This document shows positions 39,015 through 50,735 of a stretch of DNA of 64,000 nt, piece after piece. Where the stretch lies: positions 558,001-622,000 of the forward strand of contig NZ_NCSY01000001.1 in the NCBI RefSeq assembly GCF_002156875.1, read 5' to 3'. The translations under genes and the position numbers were made by a program. The stretch is from Bacillus sp. EAC (GTDB lineage: Bacteria; Bacillota; Bacilli; Bacillales; Bacillaceae_G). The notes beneath the pieces were generated by a model that was not told the DNA's origin, did not search any database, and saw only the letters and a list, made by a program, of their open reading frames with translations. The number at the start of each line of letters is the position of its first letter. Positions within the stretch are counted from its first letter, which is position 1.

Positions 39015-40712
39015 TTATTTTAACATATTTATTTCATTAATTAAGTTAGCAATTTCTACTTCTTTACTAACTTTTCCATCTCTAGTTTTCAATTCTACGA
39101 TTCCTTCTGGAGCTCGCTTACCTATAGTTACACGAACTGGAATACCAAATAAGTCAGCGTCAGCAAATTTTACGCCTACTCGCTCGTTACGATCATCAAG
39201 TAATACATCTTGTCCATTTTCTTTCAGCATTTTATAAATATCATCTGCTAATTGAACTTGATCATCACTCTTTGTGTTTACTGTAATCACATGCACATCA
39301 AAAGGAGCTAAGTTTTTTGGCCACAGTATACCTTTTTCGTCATTATATTGTTCAACTATTGCTGCTAAAGTACGAGAAACGCCGATTCCATAGCATCCCA
39401 TAATAATTGGATTAGATTTACCGTTTTCATCTAAGAAAGTTGCATTCATCGACTCAGAATATTTTGTGCCTAGTTTAAATACATGGCCAACTTCTATTCC
39501 TTTGGCAAAGGCAATTATTCCTTTTCCATCTGGTGATAAGTCACCTTCTTGAATAAATCGTAAATCTGCAAAATCCTTAACTGTATAATCACGATTTACT
39601 GTTACATTTATATAATGGTATCCTTCTTCGTTTGCTCCACAACATCCATTAACAATACCTTGTATTGCATTATCTGCTAAAACAAGTAGATCAGATTTTA
39701 CTCCGATCGGACCTAATGAACCAATCTCGCAATTCATTAATTCTTTTACTTCTTCCTTTGTAGCAAGTTCTACTGACAATGCGCCTAAGTAATTCTTCAA
39801 TTTAATATCATTTATTTCATGATCTCCACGTGCAAGAACAAGAACAAATTTTTCATCCGCTTTAAAAATGATCGACTTAATGCTTTTTTCAATAGGTAAG
39901 TTTAAGTAATCAATTACCTCATCAATCGTTTTTTGATTTGGTGTCGATACCTTTTGAATATCTTCCATCATTTCATCTGTTTGTTCATTAACAGTAACAA
40001 CTGGAGCCATTTCGATATTTGCAGCATAATCTGACTCTGTTGAAAATGCAATCGTATCTTCTCCAATGTCTGATAACACCATAAATTCATGTGTATCTTT
40101 CCCACCCATTGCACCTGAATCAGCAACAACAGCTCTAAAGTTTAATCCGCATCGAGCAAATACATTGCTATATGCTTTAAACAAGCGATCATATACTTCA
40201 TCTAAACTCTCAGAAGATGCATGGAATGAATAAGCATCCTTCATTAAAAATTCACGTCCACGCAACAATCCAAATCGTGGACGTTTTTCGTCTCTGAATT
40301 TTGATTGAATTTGATATAGTGTAATAGGTAATTTTTTATATGATTTTAACTCGTCACGGACAATTGATGTTACAACTTCTTCATGTGTAGCACCAAGTGC
40401 AAAACCACGTCCATGTCGATCGCGCAATCGCATTAATTCTGGACCAAAATTATCCCATCTACCAGACTCTTCCCATAATTCTTGAGCTTGAAGTGCAGGC
40501 ATTAACATTTCCATAGCGCCAGCATTATTCATCTCTTCACGAACGATATTCGCGACTTTCTGTAGTACTTTATTCCCTAATGGTAGAAAGCTATATATTC
40601 CAGACGCATTTTGTCTAATAAATCCTGCTCTTAATAATAGTTGATGACTTCTAATATCTGCATCAGATGGTACCTCTCTAAGAGTAGGGCTATACACTAT
40701 ACTTTGTTTCAA
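39015..40712 (-). CDS. proS: prolyl-tRNA synthetase
   Basis: Charges tRNA-Pro. It is the bacterial-type enzyme of 565 residues: a class II catalytic core ([19 protein letters not shown], motif 2), an inserted editing YbaK-like domain in about 230-390, and a C-terminal anticodon-binding domain ([12 protein letters not shown] onwards). It lies between rasP and polC as in B. subtilis. Confidence 0.97.
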   Translation of the reverse strand: MKQSIVYSPTLREVPSDADIRSHQLLLRAGFIRQNASGIYSFLPLGNKVLQKVANIVREEMNNAGAMEMLMPALQAQELWEESGRWDNFGPELMRLRDRHGRGFALGATHEEVVTSIVRDELKSYKKLPITLYQIQSKFRDEKRPRFGLLRGREFLMKDAYSFHASSESLDEVYDRLFKAYSNVFARCGLNFRAVVADSGAMGGKDTHEFMVLSDIGEDTIAFSTESDYAANIEMAPVVTVNEQTDEMMEDIQKVSTPNQKTIDEVIDYLNLPIEKSIKSIIFKADEKFVLVLARGDHEINDIKLKNYLGALSVELATKEEVKELMNCEIGSLGPIGVKSDLLVLADNAIQGIVNGCCGANEEGYHYINVTVNRDYTVKDFADLRFIQEGDLSPDGKGIIAFAKGIEVGHVFKLGTKYSESMNATFLDENGKSNPIIMGCYGIGVSRTLAAIVEQYNDEKGILWPKNLAPFDVHVITVNTKSDDQVQLADDIYKMLKENGQDVLLDDRNERVGVKFADADLFGIPVRVTIGKRAPEGIVELKTRDGKVSKEVEIANLINEINMLK

Positions 40713-40736
40713 AAGGATTCACCTCAAATTTCATTC

Positions 40737-41993
40737 TTATAAAAATAATCTTTTAATATCGTTCCATGTAACTATAATCATTAATAACATTAGTAAAGCA
40801 AAGCCAATAAAGTGCACAACGCCTTCTTTTTGACGATCAATTGGTCTTCCACGTAATGCTTCTACAGCAAAGAACGTTAATCTTCCACCATCTAATGCTG
40901 GTAATGGAAGTAAGTTCATAATTCCTAAGTTGATACTTAAAAATGCTGCCCATTTCATTAAGTAGAAAATACCAGATTGAGCTGCTTGATCTGTAACTTG
41001 ATAAATTCCTACTGGACCTGAAAGATTATTTATCGAGAATTTCCCTGTTACAAGTTGCCCAACTGCAAGAACAATTTCTTTTGTCCACCCAACTGTTTCT
41101 GTTACACCATATTTAATTGAAGCAAAAACATTCTTTTCAACCGGTGCATATACACCAATTAATCCGTTCACTTTATTATCGATTTTTTCAGCTTTTGGCG
41201 TGATAGGTAAATTGATCACTTTATTATCTCGTTTCACTTCAAATAACAATTCTTTACCTGGACTTTCTCTTACTACTTTTACAACTTCAGCCCATTTAGT
41301 AACTTCTTTGTTATCAATTGAAAGTACAATATCACCCATTTTAAGTCCTGCAGTTGAAGCTGCTCCATTTGGTAGTAACTTACCAATTTTGGCATCATCT
41401 ACAGGAGTACCTTGTAATATTCCTAATAGAATAAATATAATTAACGCCAAAATAAAATTCATCATTGGACCAGCAAAAATTGCAATTGCTCGTTTACCAA
41501 CTGATTTACTATTAAACTGGCGATTATAAGGTGCAATTTGATGGCCTTGACCTTCACTATATACAAACGCTTTTTCGTTAACAATAAACGTTGTAGGTTC
41601 TTCAGTTCCCTCTTCAATACCGATTATTTCCAACTTATGTTCTAAATCAAGTGAATCTACTTCTACAAAACGAAGATCTTGAAAACGATCAAATTGATCA
41701 ACAACAATCTTTGTCACTTCACCGATATTGTTAAATTGTAATCCAATATGTGATCCAGGCTTAACTTGTACCATTTCTGGGTCTTCGCCTGCATAACGAA
41801 CATATCCACCCAATGGTAGTAATCTAATTGTATAAGTCGTTTCATTTCGATAAAAAGAAAATACTTTAGGACCAAATCCAATTGCAAATTCTCTACATAA
41901 TATGCCTGCTCGCTTTGCAAAGTATAAATGTCCTAATTCATGGAAGAATACTAGAACTCCAAAGATCACAATAAACGCAATGACTGTATTCAT
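40737..41993 (-). CDS. rasP: site-2 intramembrane metalloprotease RasP
   Basis: Cleaves membrane substrates such as anti-sigma factors and FtsL in B. subtilis. It has 418 residues: a membrane-embedded zinc motif HELGH at 18-22, a PDZ domain near 190-270, and the third metal-ligand motif NLLPLPALDGG near the C-terminus between transmembrane segments. It is 13 bp after dxr. Confidence 0.96.
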   Translation of the reverse strand: MNTVIAFIVIFGVLVFFHELGHLYFAKRAGILCREFAIGFGPKVFSFYRNETTYTIRLLPLGGYVRYAGEDPEMVQVKPGSHIGLQFNNIGEVTKIVVDQFDRFQDLRFVEVDSLDLEHKLEIIGIEEGTEEPTTFIVNEKAFVYSEGQGHQIAPYNRQFNSKSVGKRAIAIFAGPMMNFILALIIFILLGILQGTPVDDAKIGKLLPNGAASTAGLKMGDIVLSIDNKEVTKWAEVVKVVRESPGKELLFEVKRDNKVINLPITPKAEKIDNKVNGLIGVYAPVEKNVFASIKYGVTETVGWTKEIVLAVGQLVTGKFSINNLSGPVGIYQVTDQAAQSGIFYLMKWAAFLSINLGIMNLLPLPALDGGRLTFFAVEALRGRPIDRQKEGVVHFIGFALLMLLMIIVTWNDIKRLFL

Positions 41994-42006
41994 ATTATTA
42001 CCACCC

Positions 42007-43158
42007 TTACTTTATTTGTGATGAAACGAATTGTCTTGTTTGGACATCAATTGCTCGAATTTCTTCTAATGAAGGCTTGCTTATTACATTGTGTTTTTCG
42101 AGAGCATCTTCAATTAAATTTTCGATTTGTAAGAATGATATTTTATTTTGAAGGAAGGCACTAACGGCTTCCTCATTTGCAGCATTTAAAACGGTAGGAA
42201 GACTTCCACCAATTTTCCCTGCATGAAATGCAAATTCTAAACATTTAAATCTGTTAAAATCCATTTTTTCAAAGTGGAGCTTTCCAAATTTAATCAAATC
42301 AAGTGAATTATGATTTTTAACTGGTTTTCGAGATGGATAGTTTAGCGCATAGGCTATTGGTACTCTCATATCTGGTGTACCAAGTTGTGCCATAACACTT
42401 CCATCTTGAAATTCAACCATAGAATGAATTACACTTTCACGATGAAGTAGAACTTGAATCTTTTCATAAGGCATATTAAATAACCAATGCGCTTCAATTA
42501 CTTCTAATCCTTTATTCATCATTGTCGCTGAATCAATCGTAATTTTAGCTCCCATTGACCAGTTTGGATGATTCAGAGCATCCGCTACTGTAACATTTTC
42601 TAACTGATCTCTAGTTTTATCTCTAAAACTCCCACCTGAAGCTGTAATAATTAATTTATGTATTTCTTTTGTATTTTCTCCGTTCAAACACTGAAAGATA
42701 GCTGAATGCTCACTATCAACCGGTAAAATTGAAACACCATACTTTTCTGCTTCAGCCATTACGATATGACCAGCAGTAACTAATGTTTCTTTATTTGCTA
42801 ATGCAATTGTTTTCTTATTTTGGATTGCTTTCATTGTTGGAACTAGACCTACACTTCCAACGACTGCATTTACTAATATCGTACTATCTTGGTGAACTGC
42901 TACTTCAATTAGTCCTTCTTCACCATATAAAATTTTAGTAGCTGAAGGAATATCTAATTTTTTAAGTTTTTCAGCTTCTTCTTTGCTTGCCACTGAAACT
43001 AGTTTTGGTTGAAATTCTAAAATTATTTTGTATAATTCTTCAATATTTTTACCGGCAGAACATGCTACTAGTTCAAAATCATTAGATTGATTTCTAATAA
43101 TATCAAGAGTCTGTATGCCTATTGAACCAGTTGCTCCAAGTAAGCTGATTTTCTTCAT
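42007..43158 (-). CDS. dxr: 1-deoxy-D-xylulose 5-phosphate reductoisomerase
   Basis: The first committed step of the MEP isoprenoid pathway. It has 383 residues. The NADPH-binding [20 protein letters not shown] is at the N-terminus. Metal and substrate motifs [24 protein letters not shown] and [15 protein letters not shown] are present. It lies between cdsA and rasP. Confidence 0.97.
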   Translation of the reverse strand: MKKISLLGATGSIGIQTLDIIRNQSNDFELVACSAGKNIEELYKIILEFQPKLVSVASKEEAEKLKKLDIPSATKILYGEEGLIEVAVHQDSTILVNAVVGSVGLVPTMKAIQNKKTIALANKETLVTAGHIVMAEAEKYGVSILPVDSEHSAIFQCLNGENTKEIHKLIITASGGSFRDKTRDQLENVTVADALNHPNWSMGAKITIDSATMMNKGLEVIEAHWLFNMPYEKIQVLLHRESVIHSMVEFQDGSVMAQLGTPDMRVPIAYALNYPSRKPVKNHNSLDLIKFGKLHFEKMDFNRFKCLEFAFHAGKIGGSLPTVLNAANEEAVSAFLQNKISFLQIENLIEDALEKHNVISKPSLEEIRAIDVQTRQFVSSQIK

Positions 43159-43191
43159 TTGGTATGTCTCCTTAACTACTTAAAACTAACC

Positions 43192-43980
43192 CTAAATTAC
43201 ATATAGTAAATAAACGATTGGCAATGTAAAAATGATACTATCAAATCTGTCTAAAATACCACCATGACCAGGTAATAATTGACCCGAATCTTTTACTCCG
43301 TAATATCTTTTATATGCAGATTGTACAAGATCTCCTAATTGACCAAAAATTGATACTAGTATAGCTACTAATATTAAATAGAATATCGAATAATCTAAAG
43401 TTAACACAATCGATAAAATAATCGCAACTACAATGGCACATATAATTCCCCCAATAGAACCTTCAATCGTTTTGTTTGGGCTAATATCTGGCCAAAGTTT
43501 AGTTTTACCTGTTGCTTTTCCAATAAAATAAGCGCCAGAATCAGTTGCCCAGATAACAAATAATGGGAAGAAAAAGTATGAAAGACCCATATTTCTTATT
43601 TCATACATATAATGGAATCCTAAGCCTACATATAAACTAGATAGGATTACAAATGAAGCATCTTCAAAAGTAAATGTATTCTTTGTAATTACTGTATATG
43701 ATAAAAGTAATAGGATTAGCACGATCGAAATTTCAGTTTTCCCAATTAGTTCTGGAAAAATCAGATCCGATAGCTCAGTTGGAGTAATTGCTACCCATGT
43801 TAATATCAATCCAAGTACACATTGTGCACTATTTAGATTAAATTTCTTCATGCGCATTAATTCAAAATAACCAATTGATCCTAAAGCAAAAACTAGTAAA
43901 CCAAATGGCCATTTTCCGAAATAAACTAACCCTAAAAATAATGCTCCAGCTATAACTCCTGTTATAATACGCTGTTTCAA
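43192..43980 (-). CDS. cdsA: phosphatidate cytidylyltransferase
   Basis: Makes CDP-diacylglycerol for phospholipid synthesis. It has 262 residues and about eight transmembrane segments. The CDP-alcohol signature lies near the C-terminus ([31 protein letters not shown]). It follows uppS with a 17-bp gap. Confidence 0.96.
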   Translation of the reverse strand: MKQRIITGVIAGALFLGLVYFGKWPFGLLVFALGSIGYFELMRMKKFNLNSAQCVLGLILTWVAITPTELSDLIFPELIGKTEISIVLILLLLSYTVITKNTFTFEDASFVILSSLYVGLGFHYMYEIRNMGLSYFFFPLFVIWATDSGAYFIGKATGKTKLWPDISPNKTIEGSIGGIICAIVVAIILSIVLTLDYSIFYLILVAILVSIFGQLGDLVQSAYKRYYGVKDSGQLLPGHGGILDRFDSIIFTLPIVYLLYVI

Positions 43981-43997
43981 TTTCGTTCACCACTTTC

Positions 43998-44777
43998 TTA
44001 AATACCGCCATATCTTCTTGCTCGATTTTGATATTCTTTTACTGCTTCGATTAACGATTCTTCAGTAAAATCAGGCCATAATACATCTGTAAAATATAAT
44101 TCCGAATAAGCAATCTGCCATAACATAAAATTACTAATTCGGAGTTCCCCACTCGTACGAATTAACAAATCGGGATCTTTTAAATCACTTGTCATTAAAT
44201 AGTCATTAAACAATTGATCATTAATATCTTCATGATTTAATTTTTTATTTAATACATCTGTAGAAATATTTTTAACTGCAGAAATAATTTCATCTCTCGA
44301 TCCGTAATTTAAGGCAAAGTTTAAAATCATCCCTGTATTATTCTTTGTTTCTTCTACTGCTTTTAATACTGCATCTATTGTATAACTTGGAAGTTGTTCT
44401 TTATTTCCTGTCAGTCTCACTTGAACATTTTCTTCAATTAATTCAGGTAAAAACGTTCCTAAAAATTCTTGTGGAAGTTTCATTAAAAATTCCACTTCAG
44501 TTTTAGGTCTTTTCCAATTTTCAGTAGAAAATGCATATAAAGTTAGGGTTTTAACACCTAAATGACTCGCAGTTCTAGCGATCGTACGAACAACCTTCAT
44601 TCCCTCATAATGGCCTTTAATCCTCGGTAGATTTCTTTTTTGTGCCCATCGACCGTTTCCATCCATAATGATTGCAATATGTTCTGGTATTACTCCATTC
44701 TCACCAATTACTTGTGAATTTGGAGGTACACTCTTCTCTCGCTTTTTTCTTTTCAAGAAAGAAAATAATTTAAACAT
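43998..44777 (-). CDS. uppS: undecaprenyl diphosphate synthase
   Basis: Makes the lipid carrier for cell-wall synthesis. It has 259 residues from the ATG at 44777, chosen because GGAGG lies seven bases upstream. The cis-prenyltransferase signatures HIAIIMDGNGRWAQKRNLPR and DLLIRTSGELRISNFMLWQ are present. It starts the uppS-cdsA-dxr-rasP-proS run. Confidence 0.97.
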   Translation of the reverse strand: MFKLFSFLKRKKREKSVPPNSQVIGENGVIPEHIAIIMDGNGRWAQKRNLPRIKGHYEGMKVVRTIARTASHLGVKTLTLYAFSTENWKRPKTEVEFLMKLPQEFLGTFLPELIEENVQVRLTGNKEQLPSYTIDAVLKAVEETKNNTGMILNFALNYGSRDEIISAVKNISTDVLNKKLNHEDINDQLFNDYLMTSDLKDPDLLIRTSGELRISNFMLWQIAYSELYFTDVLWPDFTEESLIEAVKEYQNRARRYGGI

Positions 44778-44814
44778 CTTTAATCCTCCGTTTAAGTACA
44801 TCTAATTACAATAT

Positions 44815-44855
44815 TGAGTAAAAAAACCCCCTTAAACAGAGGGTCTTTTTACTCA
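44815..44855 (-). terminator. terminator between frr and uppS
   Basis: GAGTAAAAAGACCC and GGGTTTTTTTACTC pair around the TGTTTAA region and give a T run on the minus strand. Confidence 0.75.
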
Positions 44856-44856
44856 A

Positions 44857-44942
44857 AGCGCTTAGTCAATTTAATTATATGATATAAAAGAAAATATTTA
44901 ATACCATTAATACGAATAATTTAGGAACAATTACTAAGCGCT
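44857..44942. repeat. 10-bp inverted repeat flanking 66 bp
   Basis: AGCGCTTAGT (44857-44866) and its exact complement (44933-44942) bracket an A/T-rich 66-bp stretch between frr and uppS. Its function is unknown. It may be a remnant of a small mobile repeat or a regulatory structure in the uppS leader. Confidence 0.35.
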
Positions 44943-44970
44943 ATAGTAAGATATACCTTGCAAAGCAGTA

Positions 44971-45528
44971 TTAAACTTCCATTATCTCTTTTTCTTTATC
45001 TTTAGTGATTCCATCGATTTTTTCGATATGAGAATCAGTTTGTTTTTGAATATCCTCTACAAGACCACGTAGTTCGTCTTCAGTAATATCGCCATTTTTC
45101 TCAGCTTTTTTAAGATCGTCATTTGCATCACGACGAATATTACGTACTGCAACTTTTGCATCTTCAGCTGATTTTTTGACTACTTTAACTAAATCACGAC
45201 GACGCTCTTCAGTTAAAGGTGGGAATGCGATTCTGATAACTGTTCCATCATTAGATGGATTTAAACCTAAATCAGCTTTTTGGATTGCTTTATCCATTTC
45301 AGAAATCATTGTTTTATCGTAAGGTGTAATTAATAATAATCTAGCTTCAGGTACTGATATATTAGCCATTTGGTTTAATGGCGTTGGAGCACCATAATAT
45401 TCAACTGAAACTTTATCTAAAATAGCTGGATTCGCGCGACCCGCACGAACAGTTGCTAACTCTCTTGAAAATGCAGAAACTGCTTTAGTCATTTTTTCTT
45501 TTGCTAAAGAGATGATTTGATTTGACAT
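44971..45528 (-). CDS. frr: ribosome recycling factor
   Basis: Splits post-termination ribosomes together with EF-G. It is the standard 185 residues: [39 protein letters not shown] and the coiled coil [20 protein letters not shown]. It is 2 bp after pyrH. Confidence 0.98.
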   Translation of the reverse strand: MSNQIISLAKEKMTKAVSAFSRELATVRAGRANPAILDKVSVEYYGAPTPLNQMANISVPEARLLLITPYDKTMISEMDKAIQKADLGLNPSNDGTVIRIAFPPLTEERRRDLVKVVKKSAEDAKVAVRNIRRDANDDLKKAEKNGDITEDELRGLVEDIQKQTDSHIEKIDGITKDKEKEIMEV

Positions 45529-45530
45529 CG

Positions 45531-46253
45531 TTATTTCCCCTTTACTATAGTTCCGATATTTTCGCCTAATACGGCACGTTTAATATTTCCTTCTTCCATA
45601 ATTGAGAATACAATTAAAGGAATGTCATTGTCCATACATAATGAAGATGCAGTTGAATCCATAACACCTAAGCCTTCTTTAAGGACATCTAAATATGTAA
45701 GAGTTTCGTATTTAACTGCATTTTTATCGATTGATGGGTCTGCAGTGTATACTCCATCTACATTATTTTTCGCCATTAAAATAACATCTGCCTCAATCTC
45801 TGCAGCACGTAACGCAGCTGTCGTATCTGTTGAGAAGTACGGATTTCCAGTACCAGCAGCGAAAATAACTACGCGTTTCTTTTCTAAATGACGAATTGCT
45901 TTACGGCGAATATATGGTTCTGCAACTTGACGCATTTCGATAGATGATTGAACACGAGATTGAACACCTAATGTCTCAAGGCTATCTTGAAGTGCTAATG
46001 AGTTCATGACAGTACCTAACATACCCATATAATCTGCTGTAGCTCTATCCATGCCCATCTCACTACCAGTTTTCCCACGCCAAATGTTACCTGCACCAAC
46101 TACGACAGCAACTTCAACATCAAGTTCTGCAATTTCTTTTACCTGTTCAGCAATTGATTTAATAACTGAAGGATTAATACCAAATCCTTGACCTCCAGCT
46201 AAAGCTTCTCCACTAAGCTTTAATACTACGCGATTATACTTTGCATTACTCAT
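45531..46253 (-). CDS. pyrH: uridylate kinase
   Basis: Phosphorylates UMP to UDP. It has 240 residues from the ATG at 46253, which has GGAGG six to seven bases upstream. The amino-acid-kinase fold has [25 protein letters not shown] and [16 protein letters not shown]-type motifs. It lies between tsf and frr. Confidence 0.97.
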   Translation of the reverse strand: MSNAKYNRVVLKLSGEALAGGQGFGINPSVIKSIAEQVKEIAELDVEVAVVVGAGNIWRGKTGSEMGMDRATADYMGMLGTVMNSLALQDSLETLGVQSRVQSSIEMRQVAEPYIRRKAIRHLEKKRVVIFAAGTGNPYFSTDTTAALRAAEIEADVILMAKNNVDGVYTADPSIDKNAVKYETLTYLDVLKEGLGVMDSTASSLCMDNDIPLIVFSIMEEGNIKRAVLGENIGTIVKGK

Positions 46254-46296
46254 AATTACCTCCATATGCGTACTTACTTATGTATTCTCTAGCTTT

Positions 46297-46327
46297 AAAA
46301 AATAGGGAACACTAAGTGTCCCCTATT
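46297..46327 (-). terminator. hairpin between tsf and pyrH
   Basis: ATAGGGGACACT and AGTGTTCCCTAT nearly pair, and a T run follows on the minus strand, just after the tsf stop. Confidence 0.75.
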
Positions 46328-46343
46328 CATTCATCGTAACTAA

Positions 46344-47228
46344 TTAGTTACCTTTTACTTGATTCATTACTTCTTCAGCAAAGTTATCTTCACGTTTTTC
46401 TAAGCCTTCTCCAACCTCAAAGCGAACAAATGATTTAACTGTTCCACCAGCAGATTTTACGAATTGACCTACTTTAACATCTGGGTTTTTAACGAAAGAT
46501 TGATCTAATAAACAAATTTCTTCAAAATATTTACCAATACGGCCTTCAACCATTTTAGCAACGATATTTTCAGGTTTTCCTTCGTTTAATGCTTGTTGAG
46601 TTAAGATTTGACGCTCATGCTCAACTTCTTCTTGAGAAACAGCATCACGAGAAATGTATTTAGGGTTGATAGCTGCAATGTGCATTGAAACATCTTTCGC
46701 AACTTCTTCATTTGTAGTTCCTTCAACAACTGTAAGAACACCAATACGACCACCACTGTGTAAGTATGCACCGAATGCATCAGCATCAGTTTTTGAAACT
46801 TGTTCAAAACGACGTAAAGAGATTTTTTCTCCGATTTTAGCGATTGCATGGTTGATGAAAGTTTCAACTAGTTCACCATTAGCCATTGTTTGAGCTAAAG
46901 CTTCTTCAACAGTAGCAGGTTTGTTAGCAACGATGTGTTTTGCTAAAGCAGAACCTAATTCTTTAAAGCCTTCGTTTTTAGCAACAAAATCAGTTTCTGA
47001 GTTAACTTCTAAAAGTACAGCTTCGTTACCAGCAACTTCTACGAAAGTTAAACCTTCAGCAGCGATACGATCGTTTTTCTTAGCAGCTTTTGCGATACCT
47101 TTTTCACGAAGGTAGTCAATTGCTTGATCCATATCTCCGTTTGTTTCAGTTAACGCTTTTTTACAATCCATCATACCAGCGCCAGTTTTTTCACGTAATT
47201 CTTTTACCATTTGTGCAGTAATTGCCAT
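46344..47228 (-). CDS. tsf: elongation factor Ts
   Basis: The nucleotide exchange factor for EF-Tu. It has 294 residues from [20 protein letters not shown]. The [14 protein letters not shown] motif contacts EF-Tu. The ATG at 47228 fits AGGAG about nine bases upstream; an in-frame ATG at 47237 is too close to it. Confidence 0.98.
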   Translation of the reverse strand: MAITAQMVKELREKTGAGMMDCKKALTETNGDMDQAIDYLREKGIAKAAKKNDRIAAEGLTFVEVAGNEAVLLEVNSETDFVAKNEGFKELGSALAKHIVANKPATVEEALAQTMANGELVETFINHAIAKIGEKISLRRFEQVSKTDADAFGAYLHSGGRIGVLTVVEGTTNEEVAKDVSMHIAAINPKYISRDAVSQEEVEHERQILTQQALNEGKPENIVAKMVEGRIGKYFEEICLLDQSFVKNPDVKVGQFVKSAGGTVKSFVRFEVGEGLEKREDNFAEEVMNQVKGN

Positions 47229-47304
47229 TATATTCATCTCCTATATGTAAGCTTATTTTATTCAATCATTTATAAAGGTAAACATATTATTAATAGTTCA
47301 CCTT

Positions 47305-47344
47305 AAAAAAAGGTGATAAAAGGCTAAACCCTCTTATCACCTTT
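47305..47344 (-). terminator. hairpin between rpsB and tsf
   Basis: AAAGGTGATAA and TTATCACCTTT arms around a 14-nt loop, with a T run on the minus strand, directly after the rpsB stop. It probably sets the rpsB/tsf expression ratio. Confidence 0.75.
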
Positions 47345-47351
47345 AACTTCA

Positions 47352-48098
<747 letters not shown>

Positions 48099-48165
48099 CT
48101 ATAACTCCCATACTGGGTAGCACCAATAAGAAAATCGGCTAGCGTGTGTAATAACACCATGGACT

Positions 48166-48194
48166 ACTATAGCATAAGCAAATTATTTTATCAA
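48166..48194 (-). promoter_or_regulatory. sigma-A promoter of rpsB-tsf
   Basis: On the minus strand: -35 TTGATA (48189-48194), a 17-bp spacer, and -10 TATAGT (48166-48171). A leader of about 110 nt follows, which may hold regulatory structure. Confidence 0.75.
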
Positions 48195-48207
48195 GTGAAA
48201 TCAGAAA

Positions 48208-48777
48208 TTATTGTCGAAGTTTCAACATTAATTCAACTTCTGTTTTCCCTTTATCTAGTTTTTTTGCTATTTCATCAATAGTAAAACCATCTTTTTTAAG
48301 AAATAAGATCTCTTCCAAAATATTTTCTGTCGAATCGGTCATTAATCGATTTTCACTAGCAAAAGTTTTTATTTCATTAGAAAAGATAGGAATTTGTTCA
48401 TTACTTTTTTGTTCATTATGAACTTTTTCATTTAATAAAAGATCACTATAATCAATCTCTGAATCCTTCTCAACAAAATCAATTCGATTTTGTTGAGGAA
48501 GATTACTTTCTGGTATCGAATCTGTTTTCACAGTAGATTTTTTAGCCTGTTTATTATTATTGGAATTATTGCTTAATTTATTCAAGAATTCGTCATTTTC
48601 TTCTTTCCATTCTTCCATAAATGAATATAGTACATCCTCAGTTTCCTGTTTGATGGCAAATAACGACTTCTCTATTTCTTTATATCTTGATAATTGCATT
48701 GTTAAGTAAATATTCCAAACACATAATACTAAGAATAAAACAAAACATAAGAATATAAGACCGGTCAATATTTTCAC
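48208..48777 (-). CDS. swrB: swarming motility protein SwrB
   Basis: A 189-residue protein with one N-terminal transmembrane helix (LIFLCFVLFLVLCVWNIYL), a charged variable middle and a C-terminal helix-turn-helix-like tail (KKDGFTIDEIAKKLDKGKTE). In B. subtilis SwrB promotes flagellar type III secretion and swarming. It is the last gene of the fla/che operon, after sigD. Confidence 0.85.
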   Translation of the reverse strand: MKILTGLIFLCFVLFLVLCVWNIYLTMQLSRYKEIEKSLFAIKQETEDVLYSFMEEWKEENDEFLNKLSNNSNNNKQAKKSTVKTDSIPESNLPQQNRIDFVEKDSEIDYSDLLLNEKVHNEQKSNEQIPIFSNEIKTFASENRLMTDSTENILEEILFLKKDGFTIDEIAKKLDKGKTEVELMLKLRQ

Positions 48778-48813
48778 TTCCTAAAATTAGATAGATATAT
48801 AGGCAACAATTAC

Positions 48814-49581
48814 TTAGATTTTACTTAATAAGTCTCTAAGTTTAAAAATTGCCTTTGCATGGATTTGTGAAACCCTAGAAGTTGAAAGCTTTAATACCGT
48901 TCCAATTTCTGTGAATGTTAATTCTTCATGATAAAATAAACTAATCACTAATTGTTCTTTTTCATTTAGTTCCGTAACAATTGTTTTAGCAAGTTGCTCA
49001 ATTTGTTCTTCCTTAAGTAACGCTTCTTCAGGTGTTAACGTTCCATTATCTTTTAATGTTTGGATAAAGTTAACCTGGCCATCGCCATCATCTTTAATTT
49101 GTTCATCAACAGATAACATATTAGAGAAAAATACATCATTAACTACATTGACTACTTCACTTGAAGAATAGCCTGTATATTGTGCAATTTCCTCAGGTGT
49201 CGCTTTTCGTTGAAGAGATTGTTCTAGCGTTTCAATCGCATAGTCAATCTTTTTCGCTTTATCTCGTGTTGTTCTTGGTAGCCAGTCCTCTTTACGAAGA
49301 CCGTCCATTATATTTCCTCTTATTCTTATCGAAGCATATGTTTCGAATTTTAAATCCCTATTGGGATCAAATTTTTCTAAAGCGTCATATAGTCCCATCA
49401 TTGCGAAACTTCGTAAGTCATCTCTACTGACATTCGAAGGTAAATTTTGAGAAATACGATTTACTTGAAAATGAACTAAAGGCATATAGATCCGAATTAG
49501 AGCATCACCAGCATGAATATCGCGATCTTCTATCCACTTTTTCCAATAACTTTGTGAATCATTTTTTTGAATTTGCGACAC
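48814..49581 (-). CDS. sigD: RNA polymerase sigma factor SigD
   Basis: A sigma-28-type factor for flagellin, motility and autolysin genes. It has 255 residues. Region 2 (DDLRSFAMMGLYDALEKFDP, FETYASIRIRGNIMDGLR), region 3 and region 4 (LTFTEIGTVLKLSTSRVSQI) are all present. The start is GTG with GAGGTGA six bases upstream. It is near the end of the fla/che operon, which delays SigD in B. subtilis. Confidence 0.96.
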   Translation of the reverse strand: MSQIQKNDSQSYWKKWIEDRDIHAGDALIRIYMPLVHFQVNRISQNLPSNVSRDDLRSFAMMGLYDALEKFDPNRDLKFETYASIRIRGNIMDGLRKEDWLPRTTRDKAKKIDYAIETLEQSLQRKATPEEIAQYTGYSSSEVVNVVNDVFFSNMLSVDEQIKDDGDGQVNFIQTLKDNGTLTPEEALLKEEQIEQLAKTIVTELNEKEQLVISLFYHEELTFTEIGTVLKLSTSRVSQIHAKAIFKLRDLLSKI

Positions 49582-49603
49582 AGTCTTTCACCTCAGCTAC
49601 TTA

Positions 49604-50101
49604 CTAAATTATGATAACACCTTGATTTACAATTCTTATGTTCAATAGTGAGTTTTCTGGTGAAAATTCAATCGTTCGGCCCTTATTGCCACCTACATCT
49701 GAACCCAGCACTCGAATTTGAAGTTTTTCTAATTGTTGTAACACTGCTTCTACGTTTCTGGGACCAATCCGCATCATTTCATTCGATGAATTAAATTGAA
49801 ACATTTGTGATCCACCAGCTAGTTTTGCTTTTAAATTTAATCTTCTTCCACCATTTAAAACTACTTTATTTACTAATTCACTTATGGCTGTATCTGCAAA
49901 TTTTGCCTTATTCAATTGGCCTTCTTTTGCAAGACTTGAATCTGGAAGCATGACATGTACCATGCCCCCGACATGTTTTTCTTCATCATAAATAACAACA
50001 CCTACACAAGAACCTAACCCAGAAGTTCTTATGATTTGAGATCCTTTTACAATACCCATCTCGGCTATGCCGATTTTGGTTAGTTGAATAAGATTATCCA
50101 T
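49604..50101 (-). CDS. cheD: chemoreceptor glutamine deamidase CheD
   Basis: Deamidates receptor glutamines and binds CheC. It has 165 residues. The catalytic cysteine-histidine pair lies in SGLGSCVGVVIYD and GGMVHVMLPDS. It overlaps cheC by 8 nt. Confidence 0.96.
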   Translation of the reverse strand: MDNLIQLTKIGIAEMGIVKGSQIIRTSGLGSCVGVVIYDEEKHVGGMVHVMLPDSSLAKEGQLNKAKFADTAISELVNKVVLNGGRRLNLKAKLAGGSQMFQFNSSNEMMRIGPRNVEAVLQQLEKLQIRVLGSDVGGNKGRTIEFSPENSLLNIRIVNQGVIII

Positions 50102-50735
50102 TAGACCCTAAGCCTAAAGAATGAAAGATTTTTTGAAAGCTATCTGGATCAGGAAGTAAAAAGAAATGACCATTTAATTCTTTATCTTCTTTGTCACCAT
50201 CTGCAAAGAAAATCGTATCAATAACAATCGCTTCGTCACTAACTTGTCCAATTTCGATTAAACCGTAAGAAATAATTGCTCCAAACATATCAATAGCTAA
50301 GGCTGGTACTGTTGGATAAATATTTAAGTTCGTAAAATCTGAAAAAGATGATAAATATGAACCTATTAAAATATTTCCGACCTCTTGTAATACAGATTCA
50401 GCTAATGGATTTTGTTCAAGATCTTCAATTTGAAATTCAGGGTTATTAATTAATTGTTTTATGATTTTAGTTGCTTGTTCTAAGCTTGTAACAAAGTACA
50501 TACTTCCCGGTGCATCACCTTCTATTCGAAAATAGACAGATGCTACAACATTTTCTGCACCACCAACAAGCTCCATCATTTCATTAAAAGGCATTATTTT
50601 TACATTTGGCACACTCATGTCGATCTTAGTATTTAAAAGATTCGAAAGAGCCGTTGCAGCATGACCTGCACCGATATTACCTATTTCTTTAAGGATATCT
50701 AAATGAAGAGATTTAATTTGCTCTTGAAATGACAT
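50094..50735 (-). CDS. cheC: CheY-P phosphatase CheC
   Basis: Dephosphorylates CheY-P and takes part in adaptation with CheD. It has 213 residues and two E-x3-N motifs typical of the family (LKEIGNIGAGHAATALSNLL near residue 15 and VLQEVGNILIGSYLSSFS near 115). It abuts cheW, sharing the stop/start overlap. Confidence 0.96.
   Translation of the reverse strand: MSFQEQIKSLHLDILKEIGNIGAGHAATALSNLLNTKIDMSVPNVKIMPFNEMMELVGGAENVVASVYFRIEGDAPGSMYFVTSLEQATKIIKQLINNPEFQIEDLEQNPLAESVLQEVGNILIGSYLSSFSDFTNLNIYPTVPALAIDMFGAIISYGLIEIGQVSDEAIVIDTIFFADGDKEDKELNGHFFLLPDPDSFQKIFHSLGLGSNG

Noticed and set aside
46601-46867. An 88-codon frame within tsf
   Set aside because: It is a shadow of elongation factor Ts on the same strand.
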